A stretch of DNA of 64,000 bases from JALHVH01 sp963773685 (GCA_963773685.1 CAVZBY010000013.1:62001-126000), one strand, 5' to 3'. Numbered from the stretch's first letter, positions 42,447 through 52,672 are shown. Numbers and translations: made by a program. Notes: generated from the letters alone by a model not told the origin.

Positions 42447-43172
42447 GTGGAAAAAGCGGCGGGGATCATTCCGGCCCGATACGCATCGAGCCGATTCCCG
42501 GGCAAGCCGCTGGCCACAATCCTCGGAAAACCAATGATATCAATGGTATACGAGAGAGCCCGGCGGGCCCGGCTCCTGAGCGAGTTGATCGTCGCCACCG
42601 ATGATGAACGGATCATGAAGGCGTGCGCGGACCTCGGGATCCCGGCCCTGATGACCTCTCCGGCGCACGGCTCGGGGACCGAGCGGGCCGCCGAGGTCGC
42701 CCGCGGCCTCGCGAACGGCCTCATCATCAACATCCAGGGCGACGAGCCCATCATCGATCCGGAAGCCATCGATGCGCTCGTCGAAGCGCTCCAGGACCCG
42801 ACCGTGCTCATGGCCTCCGTCATGACCCGCGTCAAGGACCAGGCCGCTTTCGAGGACCTGAACAAGGTCAAGGTCGTCGTGGACAAGGACCGCAACGCCC
42901 TCTATTTTTCGAGGACGCCCATCCCCTGCCGGGCGCCGGACGGCTTCTACCAGCACATCGGCATCTACGGATACCGGAAGGAGTTCCTGTTCCGGTTCTG
43001 CGCCCTTCCGCCCTCCGACCTCGAAAAGGCCGAGAGGCTGGAACAGCTCCGGGCGCTGGAGAACGGATACCGGATCCGGATGATCGAGACCGCGCATTCC
43101 ACCTTGAGCGTGGATACGCCCCGGGATATAATCGAGGTCGAAAAGTACCTGCGCGAGCGAGGCTATGTCTAA
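42447..43172 (+). CDS. kdsB: CMP-Kdo synthetase (3-deoxy-manno-octulosonate cytidylyltransferase)
   Basis: KdsB activates Kdo with CTP for lipid A core assembly. The 241-aa protein has the N-terminal IIPARYASSRFPGKPL, DDERI, INIQGDEPIIDPE, and ETAHSTLSVDTPRDI at the end. It starts at GTG 42447, with GGAGG about eight bases before it; TTG 42441 is another option. It overlaps the start of pyrG, whose product CTP is its substrate. This is the first of the Kdo genes that follow the segregation genes. Confidence 0.95.
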   Translation: MEKAAGIIPARYASSRFPGKPLATILGKPMISMVYERARRARLLSELIVATDDERIMKACADLGIPALMTSPAHGSGTERAAEVARGLANGLIINIQGDEPIIDPEAIDALVEALQDPTVLMASVMTRVKDQAAFEDLNKVKVVVDKDRNALYFSRTPIPCRAPDGFYQHIGIYGYRKEFLFRFCALPPSDLEKAERLEQLRALENGYRIRMIETAHSTLSVDTPRDIIEVEKYLRERGYV

Positions 43173-44791
43173 GTACATTTTCGTGACGGGCGGCGTCATT
43201 TCGGGCCTGGGCAAGGGGATCGCGGCCGCGTCGATCGGCCGGCTCCTGGAGAGCCACGGCTACAAGATCACGATCCAGAAGTTCGATCCCTATCTCAACG
43301 TCGATCCGGGAACGATGAGCCCCTTCCAGCACGGCGAGGTCTACGTCACCGACGACGGGGCCGAAACCGACTTGGATCTTGGCCATTATGAGCGCTTTAC
43401 ATCGACGCGGATGTCCCGCGCGAACAACTGGACGGCCGGCCGCATCTACGAATCCATCCTCCGGAAGGAGCGGAAGGGCGAGTACCTGGGCAAGACCGTC
43501 CAGGTCATCCCGCACGTGACCGACGAGATCACGGTCCGCCATTCGAGTCGGTATCCGACGGGAACGATATCGTCATCGTCGAGATCGGCGGCACGGTCGG
43601 AGACATCGAGAGCCAGCCGTTCCTCGAGGCCATCCGGCAGATGCGCCTGACTCCTGGGCGCGGCCGATACGGTCTTCGTCCACCTGACCCTCGTGCCCTA
43701 CATCGGGACCTCGGGCGAGCTGAAGACCAAGCCGACCCAGCACAGCGTCAAGGAGCTGAGGGCCATCGGGATCCAGCCGGACATCCTCCTCTGCCGCACG
43801 GACCGGACCATTCCGCCGGACTTCAAGGCGAAGATCAGCCTGTTCACCAACGTCCCGGTCGAAGCCGTCGTGTCCGCCAAGGACGCGGAGACGATCTACG
43901 AGATCCCGATGAACTTCGCCGAGGAGAACCTGGACGGCATCATCCTCAAGCTCCTGCGGCTTCCCGGGGGACAAAGGCGCATGGAGGAATGGGAAGCTCT
44001 CCTCGACCGGATCCGGAAGCCCAAGGACGAGGTCGATATCGCTCTGGTCGGAAAGTACGCCGGCCTCCACGATTCCTACCTGAGCCTGAGCCAGGCCCTG
44101 GACCACGGCGGATTCGCCCATCGGCTCAAGGTCAATATCGATTGGATCGAGGCCGAGAACCTCGAGAAGGGCGGGATCGAGGAGATCCTGGCCGGGAAGG
44201 ACGGGATCCTCGTCCCGGGCGGCTTCGGCGGCCGGGGGATCGAGGGGAAGATCCGGGCCGTCACCTATCGCCCGGGAGAACAAGGTCCCGTTCTTCGGCA
44301 TCTGCCTCGGGATGCAATGCGCCTCGATCGAGTTCGCCCGCAACGTGGCCGGCCTGGCCGGGGCGAACAGCACGGAGTTCGACGCCGAAACCGATCACCG
44401 CATCATAACCCTGTGGCGGGAGCTCAAGAAGGACTGCGATATGGGCGGGACGATGCGGCTCGGGCAGTACGCCTGCCGGATAGGGAAGGGCACGGCGGCC
44501 TTCAAGGCCTACGGCAGGACGTCCATCGAGGAGCGGCACCGCCACCGCTACGAGTTCAATCCCAAGTACGAGAAGCCCCTGACCGACGCCGGGCTCGTCA
44601 TCTCGGGGAAGAACACCGAGTACGGGCTCGTCGAGATCGTCGAGCTCAAGGACCATCCGTGGTTCCTGGGCTGTCAGTTCCATCCGGAATTCAAGTCGAG
44701 GCCGGTCGAGCCTCATCCCCTGTTCAAGGCTTTCATCGGAGCGAGCTATGCCAACCGCATCAAAAAGGATCAGCGTCGCGCCGGGCGTTGA
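43165..44791 (+). CDS. pyrG: CTP synthase, frameshifted
   Basis: PyrG makes CTP from UTP and glutamine. The repaired protein is 541 aa, normal. The synthetase domain shows FVTGGVISGLGKGI, QKFDPYLNVDPGTMSP and VEIGGTVGDIES; the glutaminase domain shows FFGICLGMQ with the catalytic Cys, and CQFHPEF with His/Glu. Two apparent insertions (about 43655, 44278) and one deletion (about 43537) break the frame. An essential gene in this state points to sequence error. It overlaps kdsB by eight bases and kdsA by 44 bases, so all three are one operon. Confidence 0.92.
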
Positions 44792-45587
44792 GGCCGGAGG
44801 TCCCGGCCCGTTCCTGCTCGTCGCCGGGCCGTGCGTCCTCGAAAGCGAGGCGCACGCCGTGTTCCTGGCCCGGGAGATCGCGGCGGTCTGCGCGGCCCTC
44901 GGCGTCCCGTACATTTTCAAGGCCTCGTTCGACAAGGCGAACCGCTCGTCGGGCTCGTCGTTCCGGGGCCCGGGCCTCGAGAAAGGGCTGGCCATCCTCG
45001 CGACGGTGAAAAAGGAGACGGGCGTCCCGGTCCTCTCGGACGTCCACGAGACCGCGCAGGTGGACCGGGCGGCGATGGTCCTGGACGTCATGCAGATCCC
45101 CGCGCTCCTTTGCCGCCAGACCGACCTCGTCGTCGCGGCCGCCCGGACCGGCAAGCCCCTGAACATCAAGAAGGGCCAATTCCTCGCGCCGGCCGATATG
45201 CGGAACGTGCTCGACAAGGCCCTCGGCACCGGGAACGAACGGATCCTGCTGACCGAGCGCGGAACGAGCTTCGGCTACAACAACCTGGTCTTCGACGTCC
45301 GCTCGATCCCCGTCATGCGGAGCTGGGGGTATCCGGTGCTCATCGACGCCTCCCACAGCGTCCAGAGGCCCGGGGGCGAGGGAACGCGTTCGGGCGGCGA
45401 GGCGGAATTCATCCCGCACGTCGCGAAGGCGGGCCTCGCCGTCGGCGCCGACGGCCTTTTCCTCGAGGTCCACGACGATCCGCGGGAAGCCCTCTCGGAC
45501 AAATCCAACTCATTGATATTGAAAGATTTGCAAGGCCTCCTGGCGACCCTCCTCCGGATCCGGGCCGCGATCGGGGCCGGCGAATGA
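44748..45587 (+). CDS. kdsA: 3-deoxy-8-phosphooctulonate synthase (Kdo-8-P synthase)
   Basis: KdsA condenses arabinose 5-phosphate with phosphoenolpyruvate to Kdo 8-phosphate. The 279-aa protein has LLVAGPCVLESE, FKASFDKANRSS, LSDVHE, the LCRQTDLV segment, RGTSFGYNNLVFD and the C-terminal FLEVHDDP. The start ATG lies 44 bases inside pyrG; this keeps the full N-terminus. Its stop overlaps the next start. No frame problem is seen. Confidence 0.95.
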   Translation: MPTASKRISVAPGVEAGGPGPFLLVAGPCVLESEAHAVFLAREIAAVCAALGVPYIFKASFDKANRSSGSSFRGPGLEKGLAILATVKKETGVPVLSDVHETAQVDRAAMVLDVMQIPALLCRQTDLVVAAARTGKPLNIKKGQFLAPADMRNVLDKALGTGNERILLTERGTSFGYNNLVFDVRSIPVMRSWGYPVLIDASHSVQRPGGEGTRSGGEAEFIPHVAKAGLAVGADGLFLEVHDDPREALSDKSNSLILKDLQGLLATLLRIRAAIGAGE

Positions 45588-46576
45588 TGATCCCGGAGCG
45601 CCCCATGACCAAGAAACAGATCATCGAGACCGGACGGGCCGTCCTGCGGCTCGAGGGGAAGGCGGTATCGGACCTCAGCCTGAGCCTGGGCGAAGAGTTC
45701 GCCCGCGCCGTCGATCTTCTCTGCCGGGCCAAGACGCGGGTCATCGTCATCGGCATGGGCAAGTCCGGCCTCGTCGGCCGCAAGCTCGCCGCCACGCTGG
45801 CGAGCTGCGGCACGCCGGCCATCTTCATCCACCCCGCCGAGGCCGCCCACGGCGACCTGGGGATGATCCTCAAGGAGGACATCGTCATCGCCATCTCCTA
45901 CAGCGGCGAGACGCGGGAGGTCGTGGACCTCCTGGACTTCTTCAAGCGGATCGGGGTCAAGCTCATCGCCATCACCGGGAGCCGGAGCTCGAAGATCGCC
46001 CGGTACAGCGACATCGTCCTCGACGCCGCCGTCCCGCGGGAGGCCGGGCCCGGGAACATCATCCCGACCGCCTCATCGACGGCCGCGCTCGCCCTGGGCG
46101 ACGCCCTGGCCATCGCGGCGATGACGAAGAAGGGGTTCAGCGAGCGGGACTTCGCCTTCGTCCATCCCAAGGGGCAGGCGGGACGCAGGCTCCTCCGGGT
46201 CGAGAGCGTGATGCGCCGGGGATCGAAGGTCCCCCGCGTCGCCGCGTCGACGCCGATGCGCGATGTCCTCATGGAGATGAGCGCGAAGAAGCTGGGGATG
46301 ACCTGCGTCGTCGACGCGGACGGCAGGCTCGCCGGCATCATCACCGACGGCGACCTCCGGCGCATGTTGGCGCGATTCCGCGGCGGGCTGTTCCGGAAGA
46401 CCGCCGGCGATTGCATGACCACGGACCCCGTGACCATCGACAAGGGGGACCTGGCGACCGAGGCCCTGAACATCATGGAAGAGAAGAAGATCACGTCGCT
46501 CGTCATCCGGGACCGCGCCGGCCGGATCGACGGCATCGTCCATCTTCACGACCTGTGGCGGACGGAGATGTTCTGA
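45584..46576 (+). CDS. kdsD: Arabinose-5-phosphate isomerase KdsD (KpsF/GutQ family)
   Basis: KdsD converts ribulose 5-phosphate to arabinose 5-phosphate, the substrate of KdsA. The 330-aa protein has an SIS sugar-isomerase domain (VIVIGMGKSGLVGRKLAATL; ISYSGETREVVDLL; SSTAALALGDALA) and a C-terminal pair of CBS domains (MRDVLMEMSAKKLGMTCVVD; CMTTDPVTIDKGDLATEALN). ATG 45584 overlaps the kdsA stop (ATGA); ATG 45587 is a near alternative. It overlaps kdsC by one base. Confidence 0.95.
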   Translation: MMIPERPMTKKQIIETGRAVLRLEGKAVSDLSLSLGEEFARAVDLLCRAKTRVIVIGMGKSGLVGRKLAATLASCGTPAIFIHPAEAAHGDLGMILKEDIVIAISYSGETREVVDLLDFFKRIGVKLIAITGSRSSKIARYSDIVLDAAVPREAGPGNIIPTASSTAALALGDALAIAAMTKKGFSERDFAFVHPKGQAGRRLLRVESVMRRGSKVPRVAASTPMRDVLMEMSAKKLGMTCVVDADGRLAGIITDGDLRRMLARFRGGLFRKTAGDCMTTDPVTIDKGDLATEALNIMEEKKITSLVIRDRAGRIDGIVHLHDLWRTEMF

Positions 46577-47117
46577 TGACGGCCGAGGAGCGCGCCCGGA
46601 ATGATCGTCCTCGTCCTGATGGACGCGGACGGGACGCTGACCGACGGCAGCCTCATCGTCATGCCCGACGGCGAGGAGCTCAAGACCTATCATGTCCGCG
46701 ACGGGCTGGGGATCCTCCTGGCCCGGCTGGGCGGTCTCGACCTCGGCATCATTACGGGGAAGACCTCCAAGGGCCTGGAGAAACGGGCGGCCCGCCTCCG
46801 CATCATCGAGCTCCACCAGGGAGCCCTGGACAAGCCGCGGGTCCTCGAAGGCATCCTCGAGCGGCGGGGGCTCGCCCGCCGATGCCGTCGCCTATATCGG
46901 GGACGACATCGGGGACATCGGGGTCATGAAGGCCGTGGGGCTCGCGGCGGCCGTCGCCGACGCCCCGCCGGAGGTCAAGGAGCATTGCCAGTATGTCTGC
47001 CGGACTCCGGGAGGGCGCGGCGCGGTCCGGGAATTCCTCGAATTCATCCTCAAGGCCCAGGGCAAGTGGGAGGACGTCACGGCCCGGGTTCATGAGGTCA
47101 AGGGCGCGGGAATCTAG
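46576..47117 (+). CDS. kdsC: Kdo-8-phosphate phosphatase (HAD family), frameshifted
   Basis: KdsC removes phosphate from Kdo 8-phosphate. The repaired protein is 179 aa, the normal size, with the N-terminal leader MTAEERAR typical of the family, the HAD nucleophile motif DADGTLTDG (slightly different from the usual DVDGVLTDG), GIITGKTS and IGDDIGDIGVM. Two apparent insertions near 46600 and 46871 break the frame. If the first is real, translation could instead start at ATG 46601. It overlaps kdsD by one base. Confidence 0.9.
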
Positions 47118-47140
47118 ATCATCGGCCAAGGGAGGGTCGT

Positions 47141-48508
47141 GTGGACATCAACCCCAGTATCTTCCGGGAGTACGACATCCGGGGCATCGTGGGTCAGGAC
47201 CTCGATGAGGCCATCGTCCGAACCCTCGGCCGGGCCATCGGCACGTACTTTCTAGGCCGCGGAAAGCGGGAGATCGTCATGGGCCGGGACTGCCGGCTCA
47301 GCTCTCCTTCCTTCGCCGAGGCCCTCGCGGCGGGCCTCCTGGCGACAGGCTGCAACGTCACGGACATCGGCATCGTCCCGACCCCCCTCATGTATTTCAG
47401 CATCTTCTTCAAGAAGCTCGAGGCCGGGGTGATGATCACCGGCTCGCACAACCCTCCCGAGCACAACGGGTTCAAGATGATGGCGGGCGAGGAGACGCTC
47501 TCCGGCGCGGATATCCAGGCCATCCGGGGCATCATCACCGGAGGGAAATACGCCGAAGGCAAGGGCGTCCGCAAGCCCTACGACCTCGTCCCCGAATACC
47601 TGGATTATGTCCTGGGGAACGTCAAGCTCGCCCGGAAGCTCAAGGTCGTCGTCGATGCCGGGAACGGCACCGGCGGGGTCGTGGCCGTCCCTCTCTTCCG
47701 GAGGCTCGGCTGCGAGGTCGTCGAGCTCTACTGCGATATGGACGGGCGCTTCCCGAATCACCATGCCGACCCGACCCTGCCCGAGGCCATGAAGGACCTT
47801 ACGGCCAAGGTCCTGGAGACGGGGGCCGACCTCGGCATCGGCCTCGACGGCGACGCCGACCGCGTCGGCGTCATCGACGACAAGGGCAAGATCATCTGGG
47901 GCGACCAGCTGATGGTCGTCTTCGCCCGCGACCTCCTGCCGGCGCATCCCGGCGCGGCCGTCATCTCCGAGGTCAAGGCTTCCAAGGTCCTGTATGACGA
48001 GATCGCGAGGCTCGGCGGCAGGCCGATCATGTGGAAAGCGGGCCATTCCCTCATCAAGAAGAAGATCCGGGAGGAAAAGGCCCTCTTCGCCGGGGAGATG
48101 AGCGGCCATATCTTCTTCGCCGACCGGTGGTTCGGCTTCGACGACGCCATCTACGCCTCGGCCCGCCTCCTCGAGATCCTGTCGAAGACCACCCGCAAGC
48201 TCTCGGAGATCCTGTCGGACCTCCCGAAGACCTTTACGACGCCCGAGATCCGGGTCTACGCCTCCGACGAAGTGAAGTTCCATATCGCGGACGAGGTCCG
48301 GAAGGAGCTTGCCAAGACCCATCCCGTGATCGACATCGACGGGGTCCGGGCGCTCTTCCCGAAGGGATGGGGGCTGGTCCGCCCGTCGAACACCCAGGCC
48401 CTTCTCGTCCTCCGATTCGAGGGAGAGACCGAAGCGGACCTCGAGGCCATCCAGAAGGAGGTCCGCAGGGTCCTGGCCGAGGTCATTTCGAGGCTCAACG
48501 GAAAATGA
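47141..48508 (+). CDS. Phosphomannomutase/phosphoglucomutase
   Basis: A 455-aa alpha-D-phosphohexomutase that interconverts hexose 6- and 1-phosphates. FREYDIRGIVG at the start, the phosphoserine loop ITGSHNPPEHNGFKM near residue 100, the metal loop LDGDADRVG near 240, the sugar loop GEMSGHIFF, and the phosphate loop RPSNTQALL are all intact. It starts at GTG 47141 after an AAGGGAGGG site. The following mannose-1-phosphate guanylyltransferase gene makes a mannose role (ManB/AlgC type) most likely. Their starts and stops overlap. Confidence 0.93.
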   Translation: MDINPSIFREYDIRGIVGQDLDEAIVRTLGRAIGTYFLGRGKREIVMGRDCRLSSPSFAEALAAGLLATGCNVTDIGIVPTPLMYFSIFFKKLEAGVMITGSHNPPEHNGFKMMAGEETLSGADIQAIRGIITGGKYAEGKGVRKPYDLVPEYLDYVLGNVKLARKLKVVVDAGNGTGGVVAVPLFRRLGCEVVELYCDMDGRFPNHHADPTLPEAMKDLTAKVLETGADLGIGLDGDADRVGVIDDKGKIIWGDQLMVVFARDLLPAHPGAAVISEVKASKVLYDEIARLGGRPIMWKAGHSLIKKKIREEKALFAGEMSGHIFFADRWFGFDDAIYASARLLEILSKTTRKLSEILSDLPKTFTTPEIRVYASDEVKFHIADEVRKELAKTHPVIDIDGVRALFPKGWGLVRPSNTQALLVLRFEGETEADLEAIQKEVRRVLAEVISRLNGK

Positions 48509-49623
48509 AGGATCTCATCCGGAGCTCACCGAATAAACGGGGCGGCCTTCATCGCCTCCGCGCGGTCATCATGGCGGGAGGGAGCGGCACCCGGTTCTGG
48601 CCGCTCAGCCGCAAGTCGCGGCCCAAGCAGTTCCTGGACATCGTCAGCGCGAAATCGATGGTCGAGGAGACCGTGGAACGGCTGTCGCCGCTCATCGCCC
48701 CGCGCGATATCCTGACGGTCGCCGACTCCGGGCAGACCGAGTCCCTGAAGCGCCTGCTCCCGGCGCTCCCGCGGAAGAACTTCATCGTCGAGCCGCTCGC
48801 GCGGAACACCGCCCCCTCGCTGATGTTGGCCACGGCCCGCGTCTGGCTCGAAGACCCCGAAGCCGTCGTCGCGGCGCTGGCCGCCGACCACCTCATCCGG
48901 GACCCCGGGCGGTTCCGGACCGTGCTCGAAGCGGCGGCTCGGGCGGCATCCAAGGGCGATCACATCGTCACCTTCGGCATCCCGCCGACGTTCCCGTCCA
49001 CGGGCTACGGCTACATCCATTACGCGGCCGGGAAAGCGCGGAAGGTGTCGGGCGAGATGTTCTTTCCCGTCCTCGAATTCAAGGAGAAGCCGAACGTCGA
49101 AGCCGCCGAGGCCTTCCTCGCCGCGGGGGGCTATCTGTGGAACTCGGGCATGTTCCTCTGGCGCGCGGACACGTTCGCCCGCAAGCTCAAGAGGCACGCC
49201 CCCGCGTTCTATTCGTTCTGGGAGCGGATGCTCGAGGCCCTGAAAAAGAAGGACGCGAGGGCGCTCCTTCGGATCTTCGAGGAGATCCCCGCGCTTTCCA
49301 TCGATTATGCCCTGATGGAGAAGGCGAGGGGTGTCCTCGTTACGAAGGGCGATTTCGGCTGGTCCGACGTCGGGGCCTGGTCGTCGCTCTTCGAGGTCTG
49401 GCCTCTCGACGACACCGGCAACGCCGCTCGCGGCGAGACCGTTGCCCTGGACTCCGGGAATTGCCTCGTCCACAACCCCGGCAAGCTCACCGCCCTCATC
49501 GGTGTCAAGGACCTCATCGTCGTCCAGACCGACGACGCTCTCCTTATCTGCCGCCGGGACCTCGACCAGAAGGTCAAGGATATCGTCGAGGTCCTGAAGA
49601 AGGGGAGCTCCGGCCGCCTCTGA
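48505..49623 (+). CDS. manC: Mannose-1-phosphate guanylyltransferase
   Basis: A 372-aa nucleotidyltransferase making GDP-mannose. It has the N-terminal signature AVIMAGGSGTRFWPLSRKSRPKQF, EPLARNTAPS, ALAADHLI, the sugar-binding FKEKP and KGDFGWSDVGAW. It is the short form without a fused phosphomannose isomerase domain. ATG 48505 overlaps the previous stop (ATGA). With the mutase it supplies GDP-mannose, perhaps for the mannosyl-transfer genes elsewhere in the window. It ends convergently six bases from the next gene. Confidence 0.93.
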   Translation: MKDLIRSSPNKRGGLHRLRAVIMAGGSGTRFWPLSRKSRPKQFLDIVSAKSMVEETVERLSPLIAPRDILTVADSGQTESLKRLLPALPRKNFIVEPLARNTAPSLMLATARVWLEDPEAVVAALAADHLIRDPGRFRTVLEAAARAASKGDHIVTFGIPPTFPSTGYGYIHYAAGKARKVSGEMFFPVLEFKEKPNVEAAEAFLAAGGYLWNSGMFLWRADTFARKLKRHAPAFYSFWERMLEALKKKDARALLRIFEEIPALSIDYALMEKARGVLVTKGDFGWSDVGAWSSLFEVWPLDDTGNAARGETVALDSGNCLVHNPGKLTALIGVKDLIVVQTDDALLICRRDLDQKVKDIVEVLKKGSSGRL

Positions 49624-49629
49624 CGGCGG

Positions 49630-51186
49630 TCAGTGGAAAGCTTTCTCTTCTCTCCACACGTCGGCCATCGAGACGCGTAAGCCGCGGCAAATATAGATGG
49701 GCAGGTTGTTCTCGTAGGGCATGCAATAGCGGCATATATGGACGGCGGCCAAGACGACTTCGGCACAGCCCTGCCGGTGGTGTTCGATTTCTCCCCTGAG
49801 GATGATGACCGTCCCGGGAGGTTCCTGCGGATATCCCCAGACCCAATAGCTGTTGTGAGTCGAGATGACCCGCGGCAGGGGATAGGCGCCCGCATAGTAT
49901 TCGAGCGCACCGGCCTCTCCGTAATTCCTGGCGAATACTACGGATCTTGCCCTCTCTTCCTCGGGCAGAGATAGATAGACCCCGGAGACATCCCGGGCCA
50001 GGCCCTCCCAGCCGAACATGTCGGCATAGAATTGGGGCAGCCTCGTGAGCTCCAGGCTCTCCGCGGAGTCCGGTTTGACCCCGAGAGCGGCGCTATACTC
50101 GATGAAGGTCTCGACGGGCAGGACCGGAACGGCGAAGGGGAGGAGCATCAGCGATGTCAGGACGCTCGCCGCCGCCAGCCCGGCGACCCAGACCTTACGG
50201 GCCCGGCGACCGCGCGCCGCCCATCGTTCCCAGAACACGCCTCCCGCGGCAAAAAGCATGGCGTAGGCCGGACCGAGGTATTCGGCTTTGCTGTGGCCGT
50301 TAGCCAGGAGAACGGCGAACGCCGTCAGATAGATGATCCCGAGGGCGCGGGATCGCCGTCCGTCCTTATCGAAGAACAGGAAATAGAGTCCGGGAAGCCA
50401 CAAGGCCGCGTTGAAGGGATTGAGGAGCAGGAGCTGGCCGGAGAGGAAGTCGAGCCGCGTCAGCCCCGAGTATTTCCCGGCCGTCGCGTTCCGGATGAAC
50501 TCGATATGGGCGAAGCCGTGCGTGATGTTCCAGATGATGAACGGGCTGAAGACGACGAGGACGACCCCCGCGGCCGCGTACGGCCAGGGCGTGGCCAGGT
50601 GCTTTCTCAGGTCCGTCAGCAGGAGCGCCGCGGCGAGGCCGGCCCCGAACCAGAGGAAATCGATCTTGTTGAGCAGGCCCAGGCCCATGACGGCGCCGAG
50701 CAGGAGCCACAACGACGGCCGGCTCCTCTCGACGATGAGGACCAGGAGGTAGGCGGACAGGGCCCAGAAAAGGTGAGAGAACGCGTTCATCTGAAAGATG
50801 TTCGTGTGACCGATGATGATGGGGGCCGTCAAAACGGCCAAGCAGGCCAGGGCGACGGCCGTGCGCCGCCCGCCGAGCTTCCGGGCGATGAGGCCCGCCA
50901 GAAGGACGGTCAGGGCGTGGGCCGCGGCCGGCAGGACCCGGAGCCCGAGCTGGGAGACCCCGAAGAGCTTCCGGCTTGCCGCGAGCAGGAACATCGCGAG
51001 CGGCGGCTGATCGACATACCCCGCGGCCAGCCTCTTGCTGCAGGCGATGTAATAGAATTCGTCGCGGAAGATCCCGTAGCCTCCGAAGGCGTTGACGGCC
51101 AGATGGGCGGCCAGGGCGGCCAGAGCCATCCCGAGCATAAGGCCGATATCGGTCCTGTCCGCGGAGGAATGACCGGCGTCGCGCAT
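49630..51186 (-). CDS. GT-C family glycosyltransferase (ArnT/PMT-like)
   Basis: A 518-aa membrane protein with about eleven helices. Near residue 43-62 it has RDEFYYIACSKRLAAGYVDQ, the acidic first-loop motif followed by QPPLAMFLLA, which is diagnostic of the GT39/GT83 (PMT, ArnT) group that transfers sugars from polyprenyl phosphate. The C-terminal 120 residues are soluble, with several Cys and aromatic residues. Start ATG 51186 has a GGAGG site; a GTG six bases upstream is less likely. The acceptor is unknown. Confidence 0.85.
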   Translation of the reverse strand: MRDAGHSSADRTDIGLMLGMALAALAAHLAVNAFGGYGIFRDEFYYIACSKRLAAGYVDQPPLAMFLLAASRKLFGVSQLGLRVLPAAAHALTVLLAGLIARKLGGRRTAVALACLAVLTAPIIIGHTNIFQMNAFSHLFWALSAYLLVLIVERSRPSLWLLLGAVMGLGLLNKIDFLWFGAGLAAALLLTDLRKHLATPWPYAAAGVVLVVFSPFIIWNITHGFAHIEFIRNATAGKYSGLTRLDFLSGQLLLLNPFNAALWLPGLYFLFFDKDGRRSRALGIIYLTAFAVLLANGHSKAEYLGPAYAMLFAAGGVFWERWAARGRRARKVWVAGLAAASVLTSLMLLPFAVPVLPVETFIEYSAALGVKPDSAESLELTRLPQFYADMFGWEGLARDVSGVYLSLPEEERARSVVFARNYGEAGALEYYAGAYPLPRVISTHNSYWVWGYPQEPPGTVIILRGEIEHHRQGCAEVVLAAVHICRYCMPYENNLPIYICRGLRVSMADVWREEKAFH

Positions 51187-51253
51187 CGCCACCTCCGTCC
51201 GGGCGGTCCCTTCGGCCGGGGCGAAGCGCGCGTCCGGCCGTACGCCCCCGGGC

Positions 51254-52672
51254 TTATGACTTCTTCGCCAGCATATGCTGGAGCTTGCTGTGCCGTACGC
51301 TGTAGACGAAGTAGATGGCGAGGCCGGCCGCGAGCCAACCCCCGAACCGGATCCAGGTCACGAGGTGGAGGCTGGCCATGAGATAGAAGCAGAAGGCGAT
51401 GGTCAGCAGGGGCGTGAAGGGAACGCCCGGCGTCTTGAAGCGCCGTTCGATCTCCGGCCGCGTCCTGCGGAGAATGATGACGCCGGCCGAGACCAGGATG
51501 AAGGCGAACAGGGTCCCGATGTTGCAGAGGTCGATGATCATGGGCAGCGGAAAGAGACCGGCGATGATGGCCGTGGCGACCCCCGTGATCCAAGTGCAGA
51601 CGTGCGGCGTCCGGTGCTTGGGATGGATCTTGGCGAAGGCCGGGGGCAGGAGCCCGTCCCGGGACATGACCATGAAGATGCGGATCTGGCCGTATAGCGT
51701 GACGAGGAGCGTCGAGAGCATGCCGATGATGGCCCCCGTCGCGACGAGCGCCCCGCCCCACTGGATGCCTATCTGCCTCAGGGCCGCGGGCAGGGCGTTT
51801 CCGACGTCGATCAGCTTGTAGGGGACGATGCCCGTCAGGACGAATGCCACGGACACATAGAGGACGATGACGACGCCCAGGCAGATCATCAGGCCCTTCG
51901 GCACGTCCTTCTTGGGATCCTTCGTCTCCTCGGCCGCCGTGGAGACGGCGTCGAAGCCGATGTAGGCGAAGAAGATGATGGCCGCGCCGGCCATGACGCC
52001 CTTCCAGCCGAAGGGCATCATGGGCTGGAGGTTGGCCAGGCTGACGTGGCGGGCACCGAGGACGATGAAGAGCAGGATGACGGCGATCTTGATGAGGACG
52101 ATGATGTTGTTGATCCTGGCGCTCTCGCGGATCCCGATATAGAGGACCCAGGTGATGAGCAGGGTGATGGCGACGGCCGGGAGGTCGATGATGCCGCCGG
52201 ACAGGACGACCTTGTGGCCGACCGTCGTGATCGGCGGGGTCAGCAGGGCCGTGGGCAGCTTGACCCCGGCGCTCTGGATGAGGCCGATGAAGGTCGTCGA
52301 CCAGCCCGAGGACACGGCGCTCGCCGCGACGAGGTATTCGAGCATGAGGTCCCAGCCGATGATCCAGGCGACGACCTCGCCGAAAGCGACGTAGGAGTAG
52401 GAATAGGTACTGCCGGCCACAGGGAACATGCAGGCGAGCTCGGAATACGTCAGGGCGCAGAAGCCGCAGGTGATGGCGGCGATGATGAACGACAGCAGGA
52501 TGCCGGGACCGGCCAGCTGGGCGCCCTGCCCGGTGGCCACGAAGATCCCGGTCCCGACGACCGATCCGATCCCCAGGGCGGCCAGGTCGACGGCGCTGAG
52601 GTTCTTCTTGAGCTGCGTATTTTCCGCCGCGTCCTGCATCTGCTGCGGATTCTTCGTGGCCCAGATGTTCAT
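51254..52672 (-). CDS. APC-family amino-acid permease
   Basis: A 472-aa transporter with twelve membrane helices of the APC superfamily, closest in style to YfnA/cationic amino-acid permeases: LGIGSVVGTGIFVATG near residue 35 (helix 1 break), PAVAITLLITWVLYIGIRES, FFAYIGFDAVSTAAEE, and GVPFTPLLTIAFCFYL near the end. It probably imports amino acids, which fits the peptidase gene upstream in the window. A promoter (TTGCCA-17-TATTAT) precedes it. The PMT-like gene is 68 bases downstream on the same strand. Confidence 0.9.
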   Translation of the reverse strand: MNIWATKNPQQMQDAAENTQLKKNLSAVDLAALGIGSVVGTGIFVATGQGAQLAGPGILLSFIIAAITCGFCALTYSELACMFPVAGSTYSYSYVAFGEVVAWIIGWDLMLEYLVAASAVSSGWSTTFIGLIQSAGVKLPTALLTPPITTVGHKVVLSGGIIDLPAVAITLLITWVLYIGIRESARINNIIVLIKIAVILLFIVLGARHVSLANLQPMMPFGWKGVMAGAAIIFFAYIGFDAVSTAAEETKDPKKDVPKGLMICLGVVIVLYVSVAFVLTGIVPYKLIDVGNALPAALRQIGIQWGGALVATGAIIGMLSTLLVTLYGQIRIFMVMSRDGLLPPAFAKIHPKHRTPHVCTWITGVATAIIAGLFPLPMIIDLCNIGTLFAFILVSAGVIILRRTRPEIERRFKTPGVPFTPLLTIAFCFYLMASLHLVTWIRFGGWLAAGLAIYFVYSVRHSKLQHMLAKKS

